Of a stretch of 64,000 bases of DNA, positions 47,301 to 55,101 are shown piece by piece. The position numbers and the translations under genes were made by a program. Source of the stretch: Gracilimonas sp031580945 (GTDB taxonomy: Bacteria > Bacteroidota > Rhodothermia > Balneolales > Balneolaceae); assembly GCA_031580945.1 (NCBI GenBank), contig JAVLBT010000001.1:12620-76619 (forward strand), given 5' to 3'. The notes beneath the pieces are model-generated. The model searched no databases and was not told the DNA's origin. It saw only the letters and a program-made list of their open reading frames with translations. Position 1 is the stretch's first letter. Each line of letters opens with the position of its first letter.

Positions 47301-47546
47301 ATTATTTTAACTACGCTTACCACTTTTGGCGGATTGACTCCTATCATCCTGGAAACTTCAATCCAAGCCACCCAGCTTATTCCAATGGCCATTTCTCTTG
47401 GCTTCGGAATCGTATTTGCGACCGCAATTATTCTTGTCTTGGTTCCTTGTTTGTATCTGATTTTGGAAGATGTGGTTTCTTCATTTAAAGAATTTACAGG
47501 GACCAGAAATTCAAGTTCTATGAGTGAGACTGTACCGACTTCTTGA
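44394..47546 (+). CDS. RND efflux transporter permease (AcrB/MMPL family)
   Basis: A 1050-residue proton-driven inner-membrane pump with 12 membrane helices and two large periplasmic loops. Helix 4 has the proton-relay Asp pair in VVLGIVVDDAIVVGENVYE. The second half repeats the fold, with GVVLNDSLIMIDYANKKR. Length and the opening NSIAANLIMIILLGGGIW fit the hydrophobe/amphiphile efflux branch common in Bacteroidota. It forms an operon with the adaptor gene. Substrates cannot be inferred; multidrug or lipid-like compounds are possible. Confidence 0.94.
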   Translation: MNSNDPKESSFYSGPIAYMAQNSIAANLIMIILLGGGIWTMFNIQKEVYPEFALDYVDVSVVYPGSSPAEVEQGILRPAEEAISGVQGIKEITSEANEGSGSVAIELVAGSDRMQVFQDVDQAVNRITTFPDDIEEPEVRLRSNQREVMEVGIYGNSDIWTLRKLAEQIRDELLSTDNITQVEIGNVPDYVTHIEISRHTLREYDLTLGEISELIFNSSEDIPAGAVETSSGEILLRMQERKQFAEEFEEIEVIRTVSGGVVTLGDIAEIRDGFEETGFHGQFNRQPSVSVGIYRIGNQSPLDIEETVLKVMETAKETFPTGVQYRVDSNTAQDYRERLGLLTENGMLAILIVLTILALFLEFRLAFWVMMGMTISFVGAVLFLPLANLSINMISMFGFLVVLGIVVDDAIVVGENVYEFRQQGMNHLDAAIAGARDMSKPVTFSIITNIIAFVPLLFIPGVTGKYWWPLPAVVIIVLAVSLFEALFVLPAHLAHTKEKKTGKAAQKIEEWQQIFAARFKHFVNTQYRWFLDICLRNRYISISTAVALLFVVGGYGYSDHMGLVLMPQEPADEIEAGVSLPVGTTNDQAARVAESITNSTYRMFEENNLFDVAEGIKTNVRGQDFIDVEIVMRPPAERDMSTPELIQLWRNEIGDLEGIDQITFEAERGPSGYQQDISVDLSHSDISVLEKASSAFFTRMESFTNTRDVNDNYNRGKQQFNFKLLPEGRKLGLTSDEIGQQVRDAFYGALAKRQLRGTNEVEVRVKLPKEERKDLYNLDNFVIRTDDGMEVPLLDVVEIETSEAFTSINRRDGRRVVTVGMDVEPASAINQVIQSMENEILPQLRSEFSGITWSFEGSQAEMRESTQALWGGFFMALLVIYALLAVAFKSYAQPLIVMGAIPFGIVGAVIGHILLGYNLSLVSLMGVIALSGVVLNDSLIMIDYANKKRKKGSSVYDAIHEAGLRRFRPIILTTLTTFGGLTPIILETSIQATQLIPMAISLGFGIVFATAIILVLVPCLYLILEDVVSSFKEFTGTRNSSSMSETVPTS

Positions 47547-47802
47547 TAGCTTTGGGTTCAAGATGAAATTAAATCTTTTGATAAGTTGATGTTCTTATCG
47601 TGGCCAACCCCTGATAGTTAAAATAAATGTGCGGTAGTAAAATTCAGACTCACTTCTTCAAGGGAATGACGAGCATGTCAGATCAGAAGAACTATTTTTA
47701 AACAACCTACAATCTTTTTAAAGGTCATTCCTGCGCAGGCGGGGATCTTCTTATCGATTTAACCTCGATGTCCTAATGAAATTTAGCACATCTTCACTCC
47801 CC

Positions 47803-47868
47803 TCAATCCAGAATATAATTCTTCGCTACCTGCTTGTATCCTTTCACTTCCTGCTGAACCAAAACTTT
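47803..47868 (-). pseudogene. Duplicated 3' end of glpD
   Basis: Reading leftward, the sequence encodes VQQEVKGYKQVAKNYILD and a stop, nearly identical to the true GlpD C-terminus EQEVKEYKQVAKNYIIE found 250 bases further on. DNA identity across about 55 bases is high, with scattered changes. No upstream glpD sequence accompanies it. It is the last relic of a second glpD copy or of a recombination event. Confidence 0.8.
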
Positions 47869-47888
47869 AATTGATTAAGCTAAGCCTT

Positions 47889-47995
47889 AGTTGTCACCCT
47901 GAGCGTATAGAAATTTGAATATGGTTATTCTGTATTTCGCGAAGGGTCTCAAAGTTGGAGATGCCCGATAGTATTAAACATTGAGATCCTTCGCG
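47889..47995. repeat. REP-like inverted repeat downstream of glpD
   Basis: CGCGAAGGGTCTCAA (47938-47952) and TTGAGATCCTTCGCG (47981-47995) pair over 15 positions with one mismatch. The preceding GTCACCCTGAGCG is part of the same repeat type, which is frequent between genes in Bacteroidota-related genomes. It follows the leftward glpD gene and may act as transcript end. Confidence 0.6.
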
Positions 47996-48052
47996 TTAAA
48001 CAACATGCATAAAATCAACCTCACGTTTAAATATCTTTTCAAGCCAAAAACT

Positions 48053-49615
48053 TCATTCAATAATGTAATTCTTCGCTACCTGTTTGTATTCTTTCACTTC
48101 CTGCTCCACCCAAGCTTCATCTTTTCCGAATTCACGGGCGAGTAACCGGCCGACTTCCGGTGCCATTTCTACGCTGGCTTTGGCATCCAGCAAAAGCGCT
48201 CGAGTTCTACGAGAAAGCACATCTTCTATCGTTTGTGCCATTTCATTCCGTACCGCCCAAATCACTTCGGCTTTCAAATAGGGAAGATCTGGATGAAGTT
48301 TTTCTCCCAACTCAGGCTCTTCTTCTATCAAATTCTTCAATGCTACTTTATCTGAACCGTACACAAAGAGGTGGTCTTTGCGATCTACATTTTTAAGCCA
48401 ACCATGAATACGTAATTCCTTCGTTGGCGTTTCTTTCACATCCAGCCCGGCAACCATGGCGGCCTGATCAACGGTATCTTCTGCCATTTTTCGATAGGTG
48501 GTCCATTTTCCGCCCGCAATAGTAACCAAACCAGATTCAGAAACCTGGATATGATGACTTCGGGAAATTTCCGAGGTATCTTTAGCGTCCGGTGGTTTTA
48601 CCAGGGGACGAATTCCGGCAAACACGCTTTTCACATCATCCCGATCGGGATCTTTAGTTAAATATTGAGCCGCATGCCGTAACACAAATTCGATTTCTTC
48701 CTCCAATGCGATCGGTTCCAACGAAGCTTTATTCACCGGTGTATCTGTTGTTCCTACGATCACTTTATCGTGCCAGGGAACGGCAAATAGTACACGACCA
48801 TCGTCGGTATGAGGAACCATAATCGCAGATTCGCCAGGTAAAAATTCCTTATCTAATACCAAGTGAATTCCCTGTGCATACTGTATGATCTTTTGGTGAC
48901 CTTCCTCATCCATTTCCAGGATATCATCTGAGAAAATTCCGGTAGCGTTAATAACCACCCGGGCGTTGATCTCAAAATCTTCCCCATTCAGCATATCGCG
49001 GGCCTTAACGCCTTCAATAAAACCCTTACCGTTTTTCTCCAGCCCAACCACTTTCATATAATTCAGCGGAAAGCCGCCTTCATCATTCATGGTTTGTGCG
49101 AGGTTGATAGAAAGCCGGGAATCATCAAATTGGCCATCGTAATAAATAACTCCGCCACGTAGACCTTCAGGTTCTAAGGTTGGGATCTTTTCCAGCGTCT
49201 CTTCTTTGGACAGGTTTTTAGATTTATTGATTCCAAGTTTTCCGGCCAGGGCATCATATACTTTCATTCCTACTCCGTAAAAAGGGCCGTTCCACCATTC
49301 ATAACTTGGTACTATAAAAGACTGGTGGCTCACCAGATGAGGAGCGTTTTGTATCAGTAATCCCCGTTCATGCAGCGCTTCGATAACCAGCGAAACATCG
49401 CCCTGCTGTAAATACCGAACGCCACCATGCACTAATTTGGTACTGCGACTTGAGGTGCCTTTCGAAAAATCATGCATTTCCAAAAGTAAGGTCTTGTATC
49501 CTCTGGCAGCAGCGTCTACGCCAACACCGAGCCCGGTTGCACCACCACCGATTACGACCACATCCCAGTAGTCATTGAAGTTTTTAATGTGATCTAAAAA
49601 TTGTTCTCTATTCAT
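48053..49615 (-). CDS. glpD: Glycerol-3-phosphate dehydrogenase/oxidase (FAD-dependent)
   Basis: A 520-residue membrane-associated flavoenzyme that oxidises glycerol 3-phosphate to dihydroxyacetone phosphate and passes electrons to quinone or oxygen. The N-terminal FAD motif is VVVIGGGATGLGVGVDAAARG, followed by SRSTKLVHGGVRYL. VPWHDKVIVGTTDTP and ISRSHHIQVSESGLVTIAGGKWTTYR are family hallmarks. A C-terminal helical domain (DAO_C, about 390-510) completes it. There is no glpF or glpK next to it. A short decayed duplicate of its 3' end lies 190 bases downstream. Confidence 0.95.
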   Translation of the reverse strand: MNREQFLDHIKNFNDYWDVVVIGGGATGLGVGVDAAARGYKTLLLEMHDFSKGTSSRSTKLVHGGVRYLQQGDVSLVIEALHERGLLIQNAPHLVSHQSFIVPSYEWWNGPFYGVGMKVYDALAGKLGINKSKNLSKEETLEKIPTLEPEGLRGGVIYYDGQFDDSRLSINLAQTMNDEGGFPLNYMKVVGLEKNGKGFIEGVKARDMLNGEDFEINARVVINATGIFSDDILEMDEEGHQKIIQYAQGIHLVLDKEFLPGESAIMVPHTDDGRVLFAVPWHDKVIVGTTDTPVNKASLEPIALEEEIEFVLRHAAQYLTKDPDRDDVKSVFAGIRPLVKPPDAKDTSEISRSHHIQVSESGLVTIAGGKWTTYRKMAEDTVDQAAMVAGLDVKETPTKELRIHGWLKNVDRKDHLFVYGSDKVALKNLIEEEPELGEKLHPDLPYLKAEVIWAVRNEMAQTIEDVLSRRTRALLLDAKASVEMAPEVGRLLAREFGKDEAWVEQEVKEYKQVAKNYIIE

Positions 49616-49814
49616 TTCGTATTCTCCCGTTCAAAATATTCTTGTTAAATATGTCACTATAAAGGATGAATGGGAAATTAAAATATTACTGCTATCTGAA
49701 AACAAGTCAACACATTGAATTCCCTATTTCTTATTGACTGGAATAGCTGTATAATATAAAGACTTAACCGGTAACTAATTGTGCGGTTAAAGCTTCAAAC
49801 CAACAACAAGTTCT

Positions 49815-52766
49815 ATGACGCACTTTTCAACATTTGGAACCCATTTTTTCTATCACATCGGACTTGCCATCCTATTTATAGTTTCAAGTTCCAATCCTTT
49901 ATTCAGTCAACAGAAAAAGGTCGAAACCTTGAAACATGGTTTGATTGCAGCAGAAAAAGAAGATGGATTCTATTTATCCTGGAGACTCCTTGGAAATGAA
50001 TCTTATGATACCGGCTTTAATGTTTATCGGGGAAGTGAAAAGCTGAATGAAAACCCTATTACCGGAACTACGCAATTTTTTGATGATCAAGTAGATACTT
50101 TTGAAAACTATACAGTGCGTGCGCTGATTAATGGAGTTGAACAACCAGCATCAGAAAATGCAAATGTGCTCTCAGCAACTCAGGATTATGAAGCAGCATT
50201 TTTTGAGATTCCTGTAGATCAACCAAATGTTGGTGAGTATAGCGGAACTTATAGCCTGAATGATTTTTCGGTCGCAGATCTAACCGGAAATGGGGAATAT
50301 GAGATCATCGTGAAATGGGATCCTTCAAACTCAAAGGACAATTCACAATCAGGCACAACAGATAATGTTTATCTCGATGCTTATACATTGGAAGGCACGA
50401 TGCTTTGGCGCATTGACCTTGGTCCAAATATTAGAGCAGGAGCACACTACACACAGTTTATGGTGTACGATTTCAATGGAAATGGTAAAGCAGAACTTAT
50501 GGTAAAAACAGCACCGGGAACTCGTGATGGAACCGGCAGTTTCATCTCAAGTGGTGCTGCTGAAAACGCCAATCATCAGGCTATCTATCGAAACAGCAGA
50601 GGGTACATACTTTCTGGACCAGAATACCTTACCGTTTTTTCAGGTGTAACTGGTGAAGAGATAGATACTGATTATTATATCCCTGCAAGAGGTAATGTAA
50701 GTAACTGGGGTGACAGCTATGGAAATCGTGTCGATCGTTTTTTAGCTGGTGTTGCTTATCTGGATGGAGAGCATCCTAGTGCTATTTTTGCACGCGGTTA
50801 TTATTCCCGGATGACGGTCGCTAGCTGGGATCTCGTAGATGGGGAACTGGTACATCGCTGGTTATTTGATACGAATGAACCCGAATATAATAGCAGATGG
50901 ACGAGTCAGGGTAATCATCAGCTTTCCATTATTGATGTGGATAATGATAATAAGCAGGAAGTTGTGTACGGTTCTGTAGTTATTGATGATGATGGAACAG
51001 GATTGCATACCACAGGACTTGGCCATGGAGATGCTTTGCATGCCACCTATATGGAAAAGGACGCCGATGTTCCATACATCTTTATGCCACATGAAGAAAA
51101 TATACCCGGGGTTTCGCTTCGTCGTGGAGATACGGGCTCCATGGTTTTTCGTAAAGATAAAAACGGCGATGTAGGCCGGGGCGTTGGTGCTCATTTAGAT
51201 GTGGATTATCCCGGTTTTCAGTTTTGGGCATCGAGCGACCTTGGTTTATACAACACCTCAGGTGATCGTATTGGAAACATTCCTAATTCAATTAACCATG
51301 TAATATGGTGGGACGGAGAGTTGAGTCGCGAGCTATTAGATGGAACTTCTATCACCAAATGGGATATTAATGGTGGTAATGGAGAACGACTTTTTAGAAC
51401 TCTAAAAGGGTTATCCATTAATTCAACCAAGGCTAATCCAAGTTTACAAGCAGATATTTTTGGAGATTGGAGAGAAGAAGTTTTACTGCGTAGCGGAAGT
51501 AATCAACGGATATTGGTTTTTTCATCAACTATTCCAACCAACCACCGTTTGTATACCTTTATGCACGATCCAACATACAGAGTGGCTATTGCGTGGCAAA
51601 ATACAGCCTATAATCAACCTCCACATCCGGGGTTTTATGTAGCTGGCGATATGGATTTTCCTGTGCAGAAACCCAATGTATCCATGGTTGAAAATGAATA
51701 TTCGGCTTGTGCAATTCCTTCTATCAACCCATATATGTCCACTGGTGATGGGGAACTTCAGCAAATTTCGGATGCCGTTATCGAAGTTGAAGGAACCGTT
51801 ACTTTAAGCCCTTCTGCCGAACAATCTGGTAGCTGGATCTGGCGCGGCCCCAATAACTTCAGAAGTACGGATCAGGAAATCACCCTTGATAAGATTGAGC
51901 CTGAACAATCTGGTATTTACACTGTTACTTTTGAAAATGAATGTGGAACCACCAACCGGCTTTCCTTTGTAGTGAAGGTCCTCAAAAACTCCTGGGGATT
52001 TGAAGATGGTACTTTTCAAAACTGGTCTATCGATAGCAATCTCGGTTCCGGATCATTGGCAAAATCAACCAAATTAGAGGGGTTTTTCTCTGTTCAGATA
52101 ACAGGATCTTACGGCAGCGATTCGGTTTCTATTGATTTTCTTGAACCCCTCAAAAATTCCGTAGTAAAACCGGGTAACTGGCTCAATTTTAATGTGTTTA
52201 TACCTGAATCTGAAAGGTCTGATATCACTGAGTTGGTTATTTATCACCGCCACGGCAGTGACTGGAATAGTAATGACCACGTTTGGGAAGAAACCGTATT
52301 TCCAATGGAGGGTCTTGAAACGGATTCATGGATCTCTTTATCCGGACAACTAGCCAATTCGTTCAATTCTGACAACCTCTTGGTAATGGGTTTAAAAATT
52401 AGGCAGCCCGAATCTAAATCTCCTAAAATATTTGTGGATAACATCAGCTTTACGGAAGCAATGCCAATAAGCAACGAAATTAACCCTCCAAATTTACCCA
52501 CTCGTTTTTCATTGGGGCAAAACTATCCCAATCCTTTTAACCCTACAACTCAGATTCCATTTAATCTCCCAAAATCACAAACAGTAACTATCACTATTTA
52601 TAATAGTATGGGCCAAAAAGTTCGCCGAATCGTAAGTAACGAACATTTTTCAGCTGGCTCCCATACGGTGTCCTTCGATGGTTCTGATTTCTCGTCAGGA
52701 ATCTATTTTTATAGGCTATCAACCCATAATTTTACCAAAACAAAGAAGCTGAACCTGGTCAAATAA
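49815..52766 (+). CDS. Secreted rhamnogalacturonan lyase (PL11) with T9SS tail
   Basis: A 983-residue exported enzyme that cleaves the rhamnogalacturonan I backbone of pectin by beta-elimination. A signal peptide (to about residue 32) is followed by the PL11 catalytic beta-propeller (about 35-620), with VETLKHGLIAA, DLTGNGEYEIIVKWDPSNSK and the calcium-binding VYDFNGNGKAEL and DVDNDNKQEVV repeats. Next come an Ig-like domain (about 640-720), a CBM-like jelly roll (about 725-880), and a type A sorting domain beginning LGQNYPNPFNPTTQIPF. The tail directs type IX secretion across the outer membrane. No other pectin genes are adjacent. Confidence 0.92.
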   Translation: MTHFSTFGTHFFYHIGLAILFIVSSSNPLFSQQKKVETLKHGLIAAEKEDGFYLSWRLLGNESYDTGFNVYRGSEKLNENPITGTTQFFDDQVDTFENYTVRALINGVEQPASENANVLSATQDYEAAFFEIPVDQPNVGEYSGTYSLNDFSVADLTGNGEYEIIVKWDPSNSKDNSQSGTTDNVYLDAYTLEGTMLWRIDLGPNIRAGAHYTQFMVYDFNGNGKAELMVKTAPGTRDGTGSFISSGAAENANHQAIYRNSRGYILSGPEYLTVFSGVTGEEIDTDYYIPARGNVSNWGDSYGNRVDRFLAGVAYLDGEHPSAIFARGYYSRMTVASWDLVDGELVHRWLFDTNEPEYNSRWTSQGNHQLSIIDVDNDNKQEVVYGSVVIDDDGTGLHTTGLGHGDALHATYMEKDADVPYIFMPHEENIPGVSLRRGDTGSMVFRKDKNGDVGRGVGAHLDVDYPGFQFWASSDLGLYNTSGDRIGNIPNSINHVIWWDGELSRELLDGTSITKWDINGGNGERLFRTLKGLSINSTKANPSLQADIFGDWREEVLLRSGSNQRILVFSSTIPTNHRLYTFMHDPTYRVAIAWQNTAYNQPPHPGFYVAGDMDFPVQKPNVSMVENEYSACAIPSINPYMSTGDGELQQISDAVIEVEGTVTLSPSAEQSGSWIWRGPNNFRSTDQEITLDKIEPEQSGIYTVTFENECGTTNRLSFVVKVLKNSWGFEDGTFQNWSIDSNLGSGSLAKSTKLEGFFSVQITGSYGSDSVSIDFLEPLKNSVVKPGNWLNFNVFIPESERSDITELVIYHRHGSDWNSNDHVWEETVFPMEGLETDSWISLSGQLANSFNSDNLLVMGLKIRQPESKSPKIFVDNISFTEAMPISNEINPPNLPTRFSLGQNYPNPFNPTTQIPFNLPKSQTVTITIYNSMGQKVRRIVSNEHFSAGSHTVSFDGSDFSSGIYFYRLSTHNFTKTKKLNLVK

Positions 52767-52785
52767 CTGAAGATCGGTTTACTTT

Positions 52786-53670
52786 TTATTCCCCTATGGA
52801 TTTAAGAAAAGCATCTTTACCAATTTCATAAAGTCGAGGTCCCTGATCAAAATCGAATACTCCACCCGCATTTCTTGGGATCTCGATCAGGTGATCAGGT
52901 TTATACATTTCGATCGTAAGCTCTGTCAGGCGATCTTGGGTGAAGCTAAACGTACTATCCATCAGTTCGATCAGTGAAAACGAAGATTCTTCTGCAGGCA
53001 GCTCAGCCTTTGCTTTCGTTTTTAGTTTTGATTTCATCGAATCGGGAAGCAGTTTGTCGAACCACTTTTGCATTTCTTCCAGCTTATCGGGTTCTGCTGG
53101 TTTATTGTATTTTGGGTCTGGGCGTCCATTTAAATTCACTGCTACAATGATCGCGTTCTTTTTCTTACTTACCAGATTTATTGGCAGTGGATTAAGCACA
53201 CCTCCGTCAACCAGCACTTTTCCATCCTCAACAACGGGAATAAAAAAACCAGGTATAGAAACTGAAGCTCTTAAAGCCTTATACAGATCCCCTTTTTTAA
53301 AGTGAACTTCTTTGTGGTGTCGCATATCCGTAGCCACAGCTGTGAATGGTATAGAGAACTCTTCAATACTTTCATTACCCGTTACTTCAATATGTTTGGC
53401 AAATAGTTTTTCTCCTTTTACAAATCCTTGTTTGGCGAAGGTGAAATCAAGCAGATCAAATACGCCCTTTTTGGTAAGGCTAAACATCCATTCTTTGTAT
53501 TCTTGCAAATGTCCCGCCGTATAAATTCCACCAACTACAGCGCCCATCGAGCAACCAATGACTTCAATAATCTCGTAACCCGCTTTTTCCAGTTCCTCGA
53601 TCACCGCAATATGAGCAATTCCCCGGGCGCCGCCGCTTCCTAAAACTAAATGGACTTTTTTACTGGGCAT
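52786..53670 (-). CDS. Patatin-like phospholipase
   Basis: A 294-residue lipid acyl hydrolase of the patatin/RssA family. It has the oxyanion loop GSGGARG (11-17), nucleophile Ser41 in GCSMG, and Asp155 of the catalytic dyad in VDGGVLNPLP. There is no signal peptide, so it acts in the cytoplasm, probably on membrane lipids. Its start overlaps the end of the HEPN toxin gene by 11 bases, making it the last gene of a left-facing chain of PIN, MNT and HEPN genes. The family is used both in housekeeping lipid turnover and in defence effectors. Confidence 0.92.
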   Translation of the reverse strand: MPSKKVHLVLGSGGARGIAHIAVIEELEKAGYEIIEVIGCSMGAVVGGIYTAGHLQEYKEWMFSLTKKGVFDLLDFTFAKQGFVKGEKLFAKHIEVTGNESIEEFSIPFTAVATDMRHHKEVHFKKGDLYKALRASVSIPGFFIPVVEDGKVLVDGGVLNPLPINLVSKKKNAIIVAVNLNGRPDPKYNKPAEPDKLEEMQKWFDKLLPDSMKSKLKTKAKAELPAEESSFSLIELMDSTFSFTQDRLTELTIEMYKPDHLIEIPRNAGGVFDFDQGPRLYEIGKDAFLKSIGE

Positions 53671-54001
53671 TTTTGATAATGGTCTTCAATTCCTTTTTAA
53701 AGTCTGGAAATACATCCTCTACAACAGCCCAAACCGCTTCAATGTCTACACCAATATAATTATGTATTAATTTATCTCTCATGCCAGCTATCTTCTTCCA
53801 TTCTATATGGGAATACTTTTCTCTAAAATCCTTAGATAGCTGTTTTGTTGCTTCACCAATAATTTCAAAATTTCTGATTACGGCATCTTGTACCATTTCG
53901 TTTTTCAAAAATTCTTTAGCCGAAATATTATTCGTATAAGATTCGATCTTTTCAATACACTCCAGCATGTGATTTATGTAAATGATAGGATTTTTAGTCA
54001 T
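53660..54001 (-). CDS. hepT: HepT-like HEPN ribonuclease toxin (DUF86)
   Basis: A 113-residue helical protein of the HEPN family. The catalytic motif R-x4-H-x-Y is present as Arg75 to His80-Asn-Tyr82 (RDKLIHNY). Typical segments are IIGEATKQLS and AVWAVVEDVFPDF. HepT toxins cleave RNA or tRNA and are neutralised when the partner MNT protein AMPylates the tyrosine of this motif. It overlaps the MNT gene by 8 bases and the patatin gene by 11 bases. Confidence 0.93.
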   Translation of the reverse strand: MTKNPIIYINHMLECIEKIESYTNNISAKEFLKNEMVQDAVIRNFEIIGEATKQLSKDFREKYSHIEWKKIAGMRDKLIHNYIGVDIEAVWAVVEDVFPDFKKELKTIIKNAQ

Positions 54002-54281
54002 CCAAAATTACCTTTAAGTCTTTCAATATATATTCTCTCAAGTTTTTGTTAATTGACTTCTCTGTTACCAGGTCAACTTTCACTCCGAGCATTTCACTCA
54101 ATTCTTGTTCTAAACCAACTAATTCTAATAGATTTACACGCTTTCGGAAATTAACCAAAACATCTAGATCGCTGTCCTTGGACTGCTCGTTCCGAGCATA
54201 AGACCCAAATATTCCAATCTTACTTGGCTCAAACGGCTTCGATTTCTCGATGATGATCTTTTGTTGTTCTTTCGTGATCAT
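53994..54281 (-). CDS. mntA: MntA-like minimal nucleotidyltransferase antitoxin
   Basis: A 95-residue single-domain nucleotidyltransferase. It carries the exact GS-x10-DxD signature: GS at 26-27 and DLD at 38-40 (GSYARNEQSKDSDLD). In MNT/HEPN modules this enzyme adds AMP to the HEPN toxin and blocks it. Its stop overlaps the hepT start, confirming the pair. Its own ATG directly follows the stop of a 40-residue ORF upstream, so the module may extend further. Confidence 0.93.
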   Translation of the reverse strand: MITKEQQKIIIEKSKPFEPSKIGIFGSYARNEQSKDSDLDVLVNFRKRVNLLELVGLEQELSEMLGVKVDLVTEKSINKNLREYILKDLKVILDD

Positions 54282-54404
54282 TTATCTGGAATTTTTTAAA
54301 TAAGCTACAATCATTTCTGCCCCCATCTTTGAATGTTCCTCTTCCGTTTTTGAATGGATCATTTTTCTTTGCATCTCAATTATATGCTTCGGAGTATCTT
54401 TCAT
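54282..54404 (-). CDS. Possible 40-residue protein preceding mntA
   Basis: A short ORF from ATG 54402-54404 to TAA 54282-54284; the stop directly abuts the mntA start codon. The product begins MKDTPKHIIEMQRKMIHSKT and continues with a helical stretch containing KMGAEMI. Similar short N-terminal sequences occur in small proteins next to nucleotidyltransferase genes, from memory. It may be a real leader or partner protein, or a truncated relic of a longer one. Confidence 0.45.
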   Translation of the reverse strand: MKDTPKHIIEMQRKMIHSKTEEEHSKMGAEMIVAYLKNSR

Positions 54405-54460
54405 ACAGTAGAACAGAAGCTAATTTTCTGTTTCATTTATATACAGGTTTGCGCGGATGA

Positions 54461-54619
54461 TCATAAAGATGCTTTATCCTTTATTCGGTCCTTGTATTTT
54501 TTTCTAATCTCTGCTAACCGTTTTTCTCTTAATTCAGGATTTTTTTGATACTCATCTTTATGCTTTTCACGAATATCACGCATTAATTTTATAGCGTCTA
54601 TATTTATGTTCTTTTCCAT
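54461..54619 (-). CDS. 52-residue basic helical protein, candidate antitoxin of the PIN toxin
   Basis: A short gene starting with ATG at 54617-54619, 1 base after the PIN toxin stop. The product starts MEKNINIDAIKLMRDIREKH and continues with a Lys/Arg/Glu-rich helix containing NPELREKRLAEIRKKYKDR. The layout KLMRDIREK is typical of small proteins paired with PIN or RelE-type toxins in Bacteroidota. The order toxin then antitoxin is reversed compared with most vapBC operons. Confidence rests on tight coupling and composition. Confidence 0.65.
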   Translation of the reverse strand: MEKNINIDAIKLMRDIREKHKDEYQKNPELREKRLAEIRKKYKDRIKDKASL

Positions 54620-54620
54620 C

Positions 54621-55085
54621 TTACTCGTCATTAAAACTTAAAATTTCTCTTGGTGTACGAATTTCCAGTATCTGATAACCATTCTTCAGATTAACGGAAT
54701 TGTATTTTCTGATCCTTTCAAGATTTACAATATGCTTAAAATTCCAACTTGCTAAAACATTAACATTATCAATTATTGCTAAAGCTATATGTAAAGCATC
54801 CTCATAATATTTATTGGTTACAGCTCCTTCAGTAACGTACTCATCGGCCAATTTATAACATTCCTTATCTGATAAAATTACTTCTGTATGTTTTTTTGGA
54901 AGCTTGTTGAAGTTTTCAATTACAAATTTAGGTGCTTTTGCTAACTCATCAAGTGTAATATCAGAAACAACTCCAATGACGTTTCCTAATCTTATTTCTT
55001 TAAAGAGCTTCTTAGACCATTTTGCAAATTCTCTATCAAAATAGCCTCCTATTACAGATGTGTCTATGTAAACTCTTTGTTTCAT
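54621..55085 (-). CDS. PIN-domain ribonuclease, VapC-like toxin
   Basis: A 154-residue PIN-domain protein. It has the first catalytic Asp in RVYIDTSVIGGYF, a conserved Glu in ITLDELAKAP and a later acidic residue in YYEDALHIALA. PIN toxins cleave tRNA or rRNA and need an antitoxin, which here is probably the 52-residue product of the next gene. It is the first gene of a left-facing chain ending with the patatin gene. It is the long-type PIN protein found in many Bacteroidota. Confidence 0.85.
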   Translation of the reverse strand: MKQRVYIDTSVIGGYFDREFAKWSKKLFKEIRLGNVIGVVSDITLDELAKAPKFVIENFNKLPKKHTEVILSDKECYKLADEYVTEGAVTNKYYEDALHIALAIIDNVNVLASWNFKHIVNLERIRKYNSVNLKNGYQILEIRTPREILSFNDE

Positions 55086-55101
55086 AATTTCTTTTATACT
55101 C

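Noticed and set aside
49734..49755. TTGACT and TATAAT before the rhamnogalacturonan lyase as a sigma-70-like promoter
   Set aside because: The spacing is only 10 bases instead of about 17, and the host should use TAnnTTTG promoters.
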